A stretch of DNA of 64,000 bases, taken from positions 310,001 through 374,000 of the forward strand of contig NZ_AP023361.1 in assembly GCF_014191545.1 (NCBI RefSeq). The letters run 5' to 3'. The translations under genes and the position numbers were made by a program. The notes under the pieces are model-generated. The model did not search any database, had not been told where the DNA came from, and was given only the letters and a program-made list of their open reading frames with translations. The stretch comes from Terrihabitans soli (GTDB lineage: Bacteria > Pseudomonadota > Alphaproteobacteria > Rhizobiales > Methylopilaceae). Positions 44,631 to 52,720 of the stretch are shown piece by piece; position 1 is the first letter of the stretch; the number at the start of each line of letters is the position of its first letter.

Positions 44631-45254
44631 ATGAGCGCGGATCCCGCCGCCCTCGACGGCGTCATCTATGATTTCGTCATTCCCGCGAAGCAGCCATGGA
44701 GCCATGTGGTCGAGGCGGGCAACATTCTCCGCATCATCGATCTCGAAGGCCAGCAGGCGGTCGATTTCCTTTGCTACAACGCGAAGGACCCCGGCGATCG
44801 CTATAACGGCATGAACACGATCAAGGTGCAGGGCAACACCTATGTGTCGAAGGGCACGGTGCTGTATTCCGATGCGGGATTGAAACTGTTCACCGTCATC
44901 GAAGACACGCTCGGTCAGCACGACACCGTCTATGGCTGCTGCAGCAATCCGAACAACAAATTGCGCTACGGCGTTACGACGACGGAAAGCTGCTACACGA
45001 ATTTTACCAATGAGCTGGCGCGGCGCGGCATGGACCGCAGCGCGATCGTCAGCAATGTGAACTTCTTCATGCAGGTGCCGATCATGCCCGACGGCCAGGC
45101 CGGCGTTGCCGACGGCGTCTCGCCGCCGGGAGGCTATGTCGATCTTCTGGCTGAAATGGATGTGCTCGCGGTGATTTCGAACTGTCCGCAAATGCACAAC
45201 CCCTGCAACGGCTATAATCCGACGCCGATCCGAGTCATTGTCCGCAAGCCGTGA
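44631..45254 (+). CDS. DUF1989 protein (urea carboxylase-associated family)
   Basis: A 207-residue protein of the DUF1989 family. Hallmarks are IDLEGQQAVDFLCYNAKDP near 36, the YGCCSNPNN cysteines near 101, and the closing NCPQMHNPCNGYNPTPI near 185. Members accompany urea carboxylases, and a pair of them (CgdAB) forms the carboxyguanidine deiminase. Here one gene stands alone with an amidase and an importer and no carboxylase, so a related deimination or hydrolysis of an imported nitrogen compound is plausible but unproven. It ends in GTGA, overlapping the amidase start. Confidence 0.88.
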   Translation: MSADPAALDGVIYDFVIPAKQPWSHVVEAGNILRIIDLEGQQAVDFLCYNAKDPGDRYNGMNTIKVQGNTYVSKGTVLYSDAGLKLFTVIEDTLGQHDTVYGCCSNPNNKLRYGVTTTESCYTNFTNELARRGMDRSAIVSNVNFFMQVPIMPDGQAGVADGVSPPGGYVDLLAEMDVLAVISNCPQMHNPCNGYNPTPIRVIVRKP

Positions 45255-46456
45255 CCGACCACACCGAGTCTATCCGTGAGCTGCTCGCCCGCATCCGCAA
45301 GGAGGATGCAGCGGTGCACGCCTTCACGTTCATCGCGCCTGACCCGGAGCATGTCGACGGTCCGTCCGCGGAAAAGCCGCTCGGCGGGCTTGCGATTGCG
45401 ATGAAGGATATCTGCGATACCGCCGATATGCCGACGGGCTACGGTTCGAAAATCTATGACGGCTTCCAGCCGCCGATGGATGCCGCCATCGTCACCGCGC
45501 TGAAGGCGAAAGGTGCTTTCATTCCCGGCAAGACGACGACGACCGAGTTCGCCACCTCGCCGCCGACGCCGACGCTCAATCCGCGCGACACCCGTTTCAC
45601 GCCCGGCGGCTCATCCGCCGGGTCTGCTGCGGCAGTTGCCGCTGGCATGGTGAAGATCGCGCTCGGCACGCAGACGCTCGGCTCGGTGATCCGTCCGGCC
45701 TCGTTCTGCGGCGTTGTCGGTTTCAAGCCGACCTATGGCTGGTTCCCGACCGCCGGGATGAAACAGCTGGCGTCCTCGCTCGACACGATCGGATTTCTTG
45801 CGGCCGATGTCGCGCATTGCGAACGCGTCTATCGTGCGCTTGTGCCGGACGATGAAACGCCGAAGGTCTCGAAGCCGAAACTCATTTTCAGCCGTGAGCC
45901 GAATTGGCATCTCACAGCGCCGGATGCGAAAGCGGCGATTGAAGCGTGCATCGAAAAGCTAAAAGGTCTCGGTGTTGATGTGACGGACGGCAAAATGCCG
46001 GAGGGCTTCGATGAGGTGAACCTCGCAGCCAACGTCATTCACGATTATCAGATGCATCGCTCGCTCGCGCCGGAGATGAAGCGCGCGCGCGAGAAGATCG
46101 CGCCGGTTCTCGCGGACCGCATCGACAGGGCCGGGCGCTGGAGCGCGGAAGATTATCGCGCGGCGATCCGTGTGGTCGAAGCGCAGCGTCTTGCCTTCGA
46201 TGCCTTCATGAAAACCTGCGACGGGGTCCTATGCCTCGCTGCGGGCGGCGAGGCGCCGCTGCTCGAACTTGGGGTGACGGGCGATCCGATGATGAACAGC
46301 TCCTGGACCGCGCTGCAGACGCCGTGCGTCTCGCTTCCGGCGCTTGCGGGCGCCAACTCCATGCCGATCGGCCTGCAGATCGTCGGCGCCCGCAATCAGG
46401 ATCTGAAAACGCTGTTCATTGCGAGCTTCCTCGAAGGAAAGCTCGGTTTGGCGTGA
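45251..46456 (+). CDS. amidase signature family enzyme
   Basis: A 401-residue amidase. The catalytic triad is visible: Lys in LAIAMKDICDTAD near 51, cis-Ser within FTPGGSSAGSAAAVAAG near 117-133, and nucleophile Ser in GTQTLGSVIRPASFCG near 138-153. It should hydrolyse a C-N bond, possibly of a urea- or biuret-like acid; relatives include allophanate hydrolases, but the C-terminal domain of those is absent. GTG start overlaps the DUF1989 stop by four bases. It closes the operon and converges with the hydroxyacid dehydrogenase gene six bases away. Confidence 0.9.
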   Translation: MTDHTESIRELLARIRKEDAAVHAFTFIAPDPEHVDGPSAEKPLGGLAIAMKDICDTADMPTGYGSKIYDGFQPPMDAAIVTALKAKGAFIPGKTTTTEFATSPPTPTLNPRDTRFTPGGSSAGSAAAVAAGMVKIALGTQTLGSVIRPASFCGVVGFKPTYGWFPTAGMKQLASSLDTIGFLAADVAHCERVYRALVPDDETPKVSKPKLIFSREPNWHLTAPDAKAAIEACIEKLKGLGVDVTDGKMPEGFDEVNLAANVIHDYQMHRSLAPEMKRAREKIAPVLADRIDRAGRWSAEDYRAAIRVVEAQRLAFDAFMKTCDGVLCLAAGGEAPLLELGVTGDPMMNSSWTALQTPCVSLPALAGANSMPIGLQIVGARNQDLKTLFIASFLEGKLGLA

Positions 46457-46462
46457 GCCGCG

Positions 46463-47455
46463 TCAGTACTCCTTGACGCGGTCCACTTTGTTGACCAGCG
46501 ATTTTCCGTTCAGCACGCGCTCGGCATTCTTGAAGACGAGATCGAGAGTCTTCAGCGTGTAGAGCTTGGCGTCGTCCGACGAGCAGTGCGGGGTGATGAT
46601 GAGGTTCGGCGTGTGCCAGAGGGGCGATGATTCCGGCAAAGGCTCCGGCTCGAACACGTCGAGCATCGCAAACAGGCGGCCTTTGTTCAGCTCGACCATG
46701 AGCGCATCGTAATCGACAAGCGGCGCGCGGCTGTAATTGATGAGGTTTGCGCCGTCCTTCATCAGCGCGAGCTCTTCCTTGCCGAGAAGATGTTTCGTCG
46801 CCTGCGTTGCCGGCGTCGTCATCAGCACGAAATCGGCCTGCGGCAGCAGTTTGTGCAGCTTTGCCGGTTTGTGCATCTTGTCGACATAGCGATGCGGCTC
46901 GCCGCTGGCGCGGATGCCGACAACGTTCATGCCCCAGCGCTTCGCCCATTTCGCCGCGCCGCCGCCGATATGGCCGACGCCGATGATGAGCACCGTCTTG
47001 CCGGCGATCGAGGACGAGAAGGTCTGGTCCCATTTCTTCAGGCGTTGATTGGTGCAGCTTTCCGGCAGGCGGTTGTTCATCATGAGCAGCGCCATGCAGG
47101 TATATTCGTCTGCCTTCTCGCCATGGATGCCGCGGCTGTTGGTCAGCGAAGTCTGCTTCGGCAGCCAGGTCAGCGGCACAAGATGGTTCACGCCGGCGCC
47201 ATGCGCATGAATCCATTTCAGATTGGGGGCGCCGCCTTCGGCGATGAGCTTGGTGTCGAACTTCCAGGCAAAAAGCCCGTCGGCGGTCTTCATCTCTTTG
47301 GCAAATACGTCGCCGTCCATGCCGGTCGTAATCTTCAGACGCTTCTTCAGCCCCGGATATTTCTTGAGGGCTGTCGCGATGCGTTCTGAGGTTGCTTCGA
47401 ACACCGGGCCCATGTCCCGGTTGTTCTCGATATGCAGGTGTAACTTGGCAGGCAT
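46463..47455 (-). CDS. D-2-hydroxyacid dehydrogenase family protein
   Basis: A 330-residue dehydrogenase. The dinucleotide loop VLIIGVGHIGGGAAKWAKR lies near 155, catalytic Arg in NYSRAPLVDYDAL near 245, and His in IITPHCSSDDAKL near 294. It reduces 2-keto acids or glyoxylate-like substrates or acts in reverse. Start ATG 47455 fits the domain; ATG 47482 adds nine residues, and neither has a strong ribosome site. It stands alone, with a GCATGC pair 38 bases before the start. It is only a distant relative of the enzyme at 38 kb. Confidence 0.88.
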   Translation of the reverse strand: MPAKLHLHIENNRDMGPVFEATSERIATALKKYPGLKKRLKITTGMDGDVFAKEMKTADGLFAWKFDTKLIAEGGAPNLKWIHAHGAGVNHLVPLTWLPKQTSLTNSRGIHGEKADEYTCMALLMMNNRLPESCTNQRLKKWDQTFSSSIAGKTVLIIGVGHIGGGAAKWAKRWGMNVVGIRASGEPHRYVDKMHKPAKLHKLLPQADFVLMTTPATQATKHLLGKEELALMKDGANLINYSRAPLVDYDALMVELNKGRLFAMLDVFEPEPLPESSPLWHTPNLIITPHCSSDDAKLYTLKTLDLVFKNAERVLNGKSLVNKVDRVKEY

Positions 47456-47492
47456 GGAACTCTGAAACCCCAATTCGGACATGCCATGATCG

Positions 47493-47510
47493 GCATGCGC
47501 GTTTGCATGC
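47493..47510 (-). promoter_or_regulatory. paired hexamer GCATGC-N6-GCATGC
   Basis: GCATGC at 47493-47498 and 47505-47510, six bases apart, lie just upstream of the minus-strand hydroxyacid dehydrogenase. Sequence and spacing equal the pair at 41548-41565 upstream of the ABC operon. The two transcription units converge, so a common regulator could switch both. Confidence 0.55.
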
Positions 47511-47572
47511 AATCTTCACGCCGCCGGGAGCGGATTACCAGTAGGACGCCGAAGGGATAAGGCCCGAAGATT

Positions 47573-48151
47573 TTAAGCGGCTGCCGCGAGGCGCCTTCGG
47601 AAGAGAATGAGGATCGCGACCATGACGGAGGCTATTCCGACAGAGGCCGGGAACAGCACGGTCGTCGCGGAATAGGTTTCCAGCGCCGCAATGGCGAGCG
47701 TCGTGCGCAAGCCGATGGAGCCGAAAAAGGTGGGGCTCTCGCCGAACGGGTCGATCATGACTTTGCGTACCGTCGGCCCGTTTCCGAGGACATCGATCGT
47801 GCTCATGATGGCAACGGCGGTGAACGGCTCATCCGTCAGGCGCCAGAGAGCGAGCCCCAAAAGCGCGGCTGCGAAGAACGTCCAATCCACGGCGTTCGCC
47901 CGGTCGAAGCCGCACTTCCAGACCGTCAGCCCGAAGACGAGAATGGTCGCCGTCCCCGAAAAGCCGGTGTGCCAGGCGCCGGGCCCGCCGCCGGCGACGA
48001 TCTGCGCGGCAAAGACCGCGATGGTCGCAACGCCCCAGGTCAGCCAGGAGATCGCGTGCGGCCGCACCTCTCCGCGCAGAATCTGCCAGATGTAAAAGCC
48101 GAAGGCCACGCCGGTCATGGCCATTGCGGCAAGAGCAAAAAATTCCTTCAC
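47573..48151 (-). CDS. uncharacterised membrane protein
   Basis: A 192-residue protein with about six helices, short loops and an Arg-rich C-terminal tail (LFRRRLAAAA). The block RPHAISWLTWGVATIAVFAA near 30 recalls PQ-loop-like small transporters, but I cannot assign a family. It lies 63 bases downstream of the lyase gene on the same strand and may be the last gene of that operon, in which case it could help move the lyase substrate or product. Confidence 0.75.
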   Translation of the reverse strand: MKEFFALAAMAMTGVAFGFYIWQILRGEVRPHAISWLTWGVATIAVFAAQIVAGGGPGAWHTGFSGTATILVFGLTVWKCGFDRANAVDWTFFAAALLGLALWRLTDEPFTAVAIMSTIDVLGNGPTVRKVMIDPFGESPTFFGSIGLRTTLAIAALETYSATTVLFPASVGIASVMVAILILFRRRLAAAA

Positions 48152-48214
48152 CGCACGGGGTTTACAGGCGCGCGGGCCATGACGGCAAGCGATTCAGCGA
48201 AATAGTGCGGGAGG

Positions 48215-49195
48215 CTATTTGCCACCCTTGCGCGGATCGTAGGTCGCGACCGAGCCTTCGTATTTATCCTTGAGCGCGCTCTGGCCGAGATATTTCTTCT
48301 CGATCTCGACGACGGCCGGGAAGCCGGTGAGTTCGAGATAGGAGAATTCGCCGAGTGGGTGGCCTTCGAGGCTGTCATTGAACGCGTTGAGCGCATCGGC
48401 GCCGCGCGCTTTATAGTCGACCAGGAAGTTATGCATCATCAGCTGCGCGACCTTCGAGATCGACAGGCTGTAGGTCGCAACGCCCAGCTCTTCATATTCT
48501 TTTGTCGTGAGGCCGGGCTTCACCGCGCTCGCATTGAAGAAGACGAGCTTGCCGGGGAACGCTTCCTTGACCTTGCGCAGTTCCTCGCGCGACTGCAGCG
48601 CCATCACCATGACCATATCGATATCGGTCGTCAGATACGCTTCGACGCGGCGCAGAACCTCATCGAGGCCGCCGCCGACTGCGGCGCGCGAATCGGTGCG
48701 GGCGATGATGACGAAGTCCGGGTCCATCGCATCGCGCACATCGCAGGCGGCGCGATATTTCGCGATGACATCGGCGGTGGGGATGATCTCGACGCCCTTT
48801 GTGTAACCACAGCGTTTCGGAAACACCTGGTCTTCAAGGTAAAGGCCGGCGGCGCCCGCGGTGATGAAATCGCCGACGGCGCGCGTCACGTTCACCACAT
48901 TGCCGAAGCCGGTTTCGCAATCGGCGATCACGGGGATCGACACGCACTGGCAGACACGGCGCAGATTGTCGACGACTTCCGTCAGCGTCATCAGGCCCGC
49001 ATCGGGCAGGCCCATAATGTGCGCGGAGGATTGCGAGCCGGAAAGCCCGAAGAGGCGGAAGCCGGTCGATTCCGCGAGCTGCGCATGATGCGGAGTCGCG
49101 CCGGAAATCCACGGCAGAGGCCATTTATCTTCCTTGAGCTGACGGCGCAGCTCGGTCGACATTTTGCCTTCGACGACTTTTTTCCGCAGCAGCAT
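48215..49195 (-). CDS. isocitrate lyase/PEP mutase superfamily lyase
   Basis: A 326-residue TIM-barrel enzyme of the isocitrate lyase/PEP mutase superfamily. LFGLSGSQSSAHIMGLPDAG near 48, IADCETGFGN near 90 with the metal-binding Asp, GAAGLYLEDQVFPKRCGY near 113 and IARTDSRAAVGG near 163 are family blocks. The catalytic Cys is present, but the usual CGH reads CGY. Lyase members split C4-C7 hydroxy-acids (methylisocitrate, dimethylmalate). Beside TcuA/TcuB it could cleave a tricarboxylate to succinate or pyruvate plus a short acid. AGGAGA precedes ATG 49195. It follows the binding-fold gene by 26 bases. Confidence 0.88.
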   Translation of the reverse strand: MLLRKKVVEGKMSTELRRQLKEDKWPLPWISGATPHHAQLAESTGFRLFGLSGSQSSAHIMGLPDAGLMTLTEVVDNLRRVCQCVSIPVIADCETGFGNVVNVTRAVGDFITAGAAGLYLEDQVFPKRCGYTKGVEIIPTADVIAKYRAACDVRDAMDPDFVIIARTDSRAAVGGGLDEVLRRVEAYLTTDIDMVMVMALQSREELRKVKEAFPGKLVFFNASAVKPGLTTKEYEELGVATYSLSISKVAQLMMHNFLVDYKARGADALNAFNDSLEGHPLGEFSYLELTGFPAVVEIEKKYLGQSALKDKYEGSVATYDPRKGGK

Positions 49196-49221
49196 TCAAA
49201 CTCTCCTGAAATCCGTACGTT

Positions 49222-49962
49222 TTACGAAACCGAATTTTCCGGCGCGACATTGGCATGGGCAAGGCCATTGGCGTTGAAGATTCGCCGGAGCACGCCGTTC
49301 GCCTTCGCCTTTTCGATGAAGCCGGTGACGATGTCACGCGCCAGAGGGCGCCCGAGCGGCACGGCGACCGCCGTTCCCGTCGCATGGTAATAATCGTCGA
49401 GGATGCGCGTGCCGGGAATCTCGAGGCTGCGCAGGGATTCGCGTCCGAGTGCGATCGCATCGGCCTTGCCGGATTCAAACAGCGCGATCACTTCCGACGT
49501 CGCATCCGCGCCGATGACATTGGCGGCCGGCGATGCGCGGCGCACGCTGCGCAAAGTGGCGGTGCCTTCGATGCCGGCGATCGTCACGCCCGGCTGGTTG
49601 AGGTCCGCGACGCCGCGGAAGGAGGAGGTCGCGCTGACAAGATAGGTGCTGTCGCCGAGATGATAATTCGTGCCGAACGACACCAGTACCTTGCGCTCGG
49701 CATCGACGGGCACGAACGTCACGTCCCATACATCGTCGTTCGCATGGGCGACGATATCGGCGGAACTCGAATGCTCGACGATTTCAAACGGCACCCCAAG
49801 AGAGTTTGCGAGTTCCGCGCCGAGATCGACCGTCACGCCTTCCGGCTTGCCGGTCTCGTCATTGCGCCGTGTCCAGACGGCGGACTTTGCCGCTCCAACG
49901 GCGACGGCGACGCGCAAAATTCCGTGCGGCATCAACTCCTGCCGCTCCCTTGCCCCGATCAT
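49222..49962 (-). CDS. periplasmic-binding-fold protein without signal peptide
   Basis: A 246-residue protein resembling SBP family 3 receptors: LRVAVAVGAAKSAV near 16, EGVTVDLGAELANSLGVPFE near 40, WDVTFVPVDAERKVLVSF near 78 and a final VTGFIEKAKANGVL. Unlike true receptors it has no hydrophobic leader, so it should stay in the cytoplasm, as an enzyme or ligand sensor. ATG 49962 has AGGAG nine bases upstream; ATG 49932 is an alternative. It is first in an operon with the lyase and diverges from tcuA across an operator-like site. Confidence 0.82.
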   Translation of the reverse strand: MIGARERQELMPHGILRVAVAVGAAKSAVWTRRNDETGKPEGVTVDLGAELANSLGVPFEIVEHSSSADIVAHANDDVWDVTFVPVDAERKVLVSFGTNYHLGDSTYLVSATSSFRGVADLNQPGVTIAGIEGTATLRSVRRASPAANVIGADATSEVIALFESGKADAIALGRESLRSLEIPGTRILDDYYHATGTAVAVPLGRPLARDIVTGFIEKAKANGVLRRIFNANGLAHANVAPENSVS

Positions 49963-49993
49963 TAAACCACGCTCCTGAAATCCATTTGCTTTT

Positions 49994-50009
49994 GTATACG
50001 CATGTATAC
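49994..50009 (+). promoter_or_regulatory. operator-like GTATAC-N4-GTATAC, copy 1
   Basis: GTATAC, GCAT, GTATAC lies midway in the 79-base gap between the divergent binding-fold gene (starts 49962) and tcuA (starts 50042). The same pattern GNATAC-N4-GNATAC, ten-base phased, recurs at 52614 and 59436. Its position fits a repressor controlling both directions; the GntR/FCD protein at 60.9 kb is the candidate. Confidence 0.65.
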
Positions 50010-50041
50010 TAAATCTATTCCAGGATCAACGAGAGCCCGAA

Positions 50042-51448
50042 GTGACCCATTTTTCCCGTACCAGCTATGATGTTGTGATCGCCGGAGGGGGTAATGCCGC
50101 TCTCTGTGCGGCCATTTCGGCCCGCCGCGCGGGGGCGGAATCCGTTCTTATCCTTGAAGCCGCACCGGAATTTTATCGTGGCGGCAATACGCGCCATACG
50201 CGGAACATGCGTTGCGCCCATGAAACGGCGACTGCAACGCTGACGGGCCCCTATACGGAAGACGAGTTCTGGGACGATCTCAAGCGCGTCACGGAGGGCC
50301 ATACCAACGAAGACCTCGCCAAATTCATGATCGAGCAGTCGAGTTCGCTGCTCCCCTGGATGGAAGAGCAGGGGGTCCGTTATCAGCCCTCGCTCGGTGG
50401 CACGCTGAGCCTCGGCCGCACCAATTCCTTCTTTCTTGGCGGCGGACGCTCGATGCTGAATACGCTTTACCGCACGGCGGAAAAGTTCGGCGTCGAAGTC
50501 GCCTATGATGCCGAAGTCATCGATGTCGATCTTCAGGACAGCCGCTTCCGTTCGGCGACGGCGCGCATCAAGGGCGAGCTGGTGAAGGTCGAAGGAAAGA
50601 CCTTCATCGCGGCGGCTGGCGGCTTCGAAGCCAATCTCGAATGGCTGCGCGAATATTGGGGGCCTCCGGCGGAGAACTTCCTTATTCGCGGCACGCCCTA
50701 CAACAGGGGCTCGCTGCTGCGCCTTCTCAATCAGAAGGGCGTCGAAGAGATCGGCGATCCGACGCAATGCCATGCGGTCGCGATCGATGCGCGTGCGCCG
50801 AAATTCGACGGCGGCATCATCACGCGTCTTGACTGCGTGGTGTTCGGCATCGTCGTGAACAACAAGGCCGAACGCTTCTACGACGAGGGTGAGGATTTCT
50901 GGCCGAAGCGCTATGCGATCTGGGGCCGCCTCGTCGCCGCCCAGCCCGAGCAGATCTCCTACATCATCTTCGATGCATCTTCGCTGAAGCTGTTCATGCC
51001 CTCGCTCTATCCGCCGATCAAAGCCGAGACGATTGGCGAACTCGGCGAAAAGCTCGGGCTCGATCCAAAGGCCCTGCAAAACACGGTGTCGACGTTCAAT
51101 GCGTCGGTACGCGACGGCAATTTCGATCCGGCGGTGCTCGACGATTGCCGCACCGAAGGCCTCACGCCGCAGAAATCGCACTGGGCGCGCAGGATCGAGA
51201 AGGCACCGTTCTATGCCTATCCGGTGCGGCCCGGCATCACCTTCACCTATCTCGGCGTCCGCGTGAACCGCGAGGCGCGTGTCGTTATGCAGGGCAACGC
51301 ACAGCCAGCAGAGAATGTGTTTTCCGCCGGCGAGATGATGGCCGGCAACGTGCTCGGCCGCGGCTATGCGGCGGGCATCGGCATGACGATCGGATCATCG
51401 TTCGGGCGCGTTGCAGGACGGGAGGCGGCAAAGCATGTCCGCGGTTGA
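50042..51448 (+). CDS. tcuA: FAD-dependent tricarballylate dehydrogenase TcuA
   Basis: A 468-residue flavoprotein of the fumarate reductase/succinate dehydrogenase group. The FAD loop YDVVIAGGGNAALCAAISARR is at 9-29. RGGNTRHTRNMR near 55, LGRTNSFFLGGGRSML near 122, the ARAPKFDGGIITRLDCVVFG block near 242 and FSAGEMMAGNVLGRGYAAG near 435 match TcuA. It oxidises tricarballylate (propane-1,2,3-tricarboxylate) to cis-aconitate. It has a GTG start, and its end overlaps tcuB by 14 bases. A related tricarboxylate as true substrate remains possible. Confidence 0.88.
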   Translation: MTHFSRTSYDVVIAGGGNAALCAAISARRAGAESVLILEAAPEFYRGGNTRHTRNMRCAHETATATLTGPYTEDEFWDDLKRVTEGHTNEDLAKFMIEQSSSLLPWMEEQGVRYQPSLGGTLSLGRTNSFFLGGGRSMLNTLYRTAEKFGVEVAYDAEVIDVDLQDSRFRSATARIKGELVKVEGKTFIAAAGGFEANLEWLREYWGPPAENFLIRGTPYNRGSLLRLLNQKGVEEIGDPTQCHAVAIDARAPKFDGGIITRLDCVVFGIVVNNKAERFYDEGEDFWPKRYAIWGRLVAAQPEQISYIIFDASSLKLFMPSLYPPIKAETIGELGEKLGLDPKALQNTVSTFNASVRDGNFDPAVLDDCRTEGLTPQKSHWARRIEKAPFYAYPVRPGITFTYLGVRVNREARVVMQGNAQPAENVFSAGEMMAGNVLGRGYAAGIGMTIGSSFGRVAGREAAKHVRG

Positions 51449-52574
51449 TCTTCTGAGCCTGACAAAAGCCGATCAAACGCATCGCTCGGCTTCGCTCGCG
51501 GAAGCGGACCGTCTGATGACGGTGTGCAATTCCTGCAGATACTGCGAAGGCCTCTGCGCGGTGTTTCCGGCGATGGAAATGCGCCGCGACTTTACGAATG
51601 GCGATCTCTCTTATCTCGCCAATCTCTGCCACTCATGTGGTGCCTGCTATTACGATTGCCAGTTCTCGCCGCCGCACGAATTCAATGTCAATGTGCCGCG
51701 CGTTCTCGCGGAAGTGCGCGGCGAAGCCTATCAGCTCTATGCGTGGCCGCGCGCCTTTGCCGGCCTGTTCGAACGCAATGCGCTGAAGATCAGCCTGATC
51801 CTCGCCGGCAGCGTTGCGGCGTTCATTGCGGGTTTCATCGCGGTGCACGAGCCGGCGGCGCTTTTTGCGGCCAATGACGAGCCCGGCGCCTTCTATCGCC
51901 TGATGCCGCACAACGCGATGGCCGCCCTGTTCGGCGCCGTCTTTCTTTATGCGCTTGTTGCCATGACGATGGGCTGCGTGAATTTCTGGCGCGATATCGG
52001 CGAGCCGGCCGAAACGCTGTCGGAGCCGCGTTCGATCTGGCAGGCGATCAAGGATGCGGGAAGCCTGCGCTATCTCGACGGCGGCGGCGCCGGCTGCATG
52101 AACGAAGACGACAAGCCGGACGACAATCGCCGCTTCTATCATCACTGCACGTTCTACGGCTTCATGCTCTGTTTCGCCTCGACCACGGCGGCGACGGGCT
52201 ATCACTATCTCTTAGGGATGGAAGCGCCTTATCCCTGGTACGACCTTCCGGTGGTGCTCGGCACGCTTGGCGGTATCGGACTTGTGATTGGTCCGATCGG
52301 TCTGTTGAAGGCCAAGTTTCAGCGCGACCGCGCCATGCAGGACGGCGCGCGCTTTGACGGCGATGCCGCCTTTATCGGAATGCTGTTCCTGACCAGCGTA
52401 ACGGGTCTTCTTCTCATGGTGCTGCGCGCGACGCCGGCAATGGGACTTCTGCTGGCGATCCATCTTGGAGTTGTCTTCGCCCTGTTCTTCACCATGCCCT
52501 ATTCGAAATTCGTCCACGGCCTGTACCGCTTCGGCTCCCTGGTCCGCTACGCCAAGGAGCGGCGGAGCCATTGA
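51435..52574 (+). CDS. tcuB: tricarballylate utilisation protein TcuB
   Basis: A 379-residue membrane iron-sulfur protein. The cytoplasmic N-terminal part has two cluster motifs, CNSCRYCEGLCAVFP near 36 and CHSCGACYYDC near 69. Several helices follow (about 120-145, 160-185, 235-260, 270-290, 315-365) with likely haem-ligand His residues. TcuB reoxidises the FAD of TcuA and passes electrons to the quinone pool. ATG 51435 follows GGAGG; the frame upstream is part of tcuA. The TcuC transporter gene of Salmonella is missing here, and the TTT system downstream can replace it. Confidence 0.9.
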   Translation: MSAVDLLSLTKADQTHRSASLAEADRLMTVCNSCRYCEGLCAVFPAMEMRRDFTNGDLSYLANLCHSCGACYYDCQFSPPHEFNVNVPRVLAEVRGEAYQLYAWPRAFAGLFERNALKISLILAGSVAAFIAGFIAVHEPAALFAANDEPGAFYRLMPHNAMAALFGAVFLYALVAMTMGCVNFWRDIGEPAETLSEPRSIWQAIKDAGSLRYLDGGGAGCMNEDDKPDDNRRFYHHCTFYGFMLCFASTTAATGYHYLLGMEAPYPWYDLPVVLGTLGGIGLVIGPIGLLKAKFQRDRAMQDGARFDGDAAFIGMLFLTSVTGLLLMVLRATPAMGLLLAIHLGVVFALFFTMPYSKFVHGLYRFGSLVRYAKERRSH

Positions 52575-52611
52575 CCCCGCTTAAGCCCTGCTAAAGAGGG
52601 GGCTTGCGGGG
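52575..52611 (+). terminator. GC-rich hairpin after tcuB
   Basis: CCCCGC-TT-AAGCCC pairs with GGGCTT-GCGGGG starting at the base after the tcuB stop. No T-tract follows. It ends three bases before the operator-like site at 52614. It may be a terminator or an mRNA 3'-end protector separating tcuAB from the MmgE-TTT operon. Confidence 0.55.
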
Positions 52612-52613
52612 GT

Positions 52614-52629
52614 GAATACCAATGTATAC
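52614..52629 (+). promoter_or_regulatory. operator-like GAATAC-N4-GTATAC, copy 2
   Basis: GAATAC, CAAT, GTATAC lies 92 bases upstream of the MmgE/PrpD-TctBA-receptor operon. The core ATACCAATG is identical to copy 3 at 59436, and the right half equals copy 1 at 49994. The conserved ten-base phasing supports a common regulator. Confidence 0.65.
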
Positions 52630-52720
52630 GCTCATGAGAATGGCTCCAGCCTCGCCGAGGTTTGGGGCCTAAAAAGCAAGAAACGGCCGTAAAAAGCCGG
52701 TCCTTTGGGAGACAGCGCCC

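Noticed and set aside
48215-49195. Phosphonate biosynthesis (PEP mutase) for the lyase-fold gene
   Set aside because: The Cys-containing CG motif of lyases is present and no phosphonopyruvate decarboxylase is nearby; the TcuAB context favours a C-C lyase.
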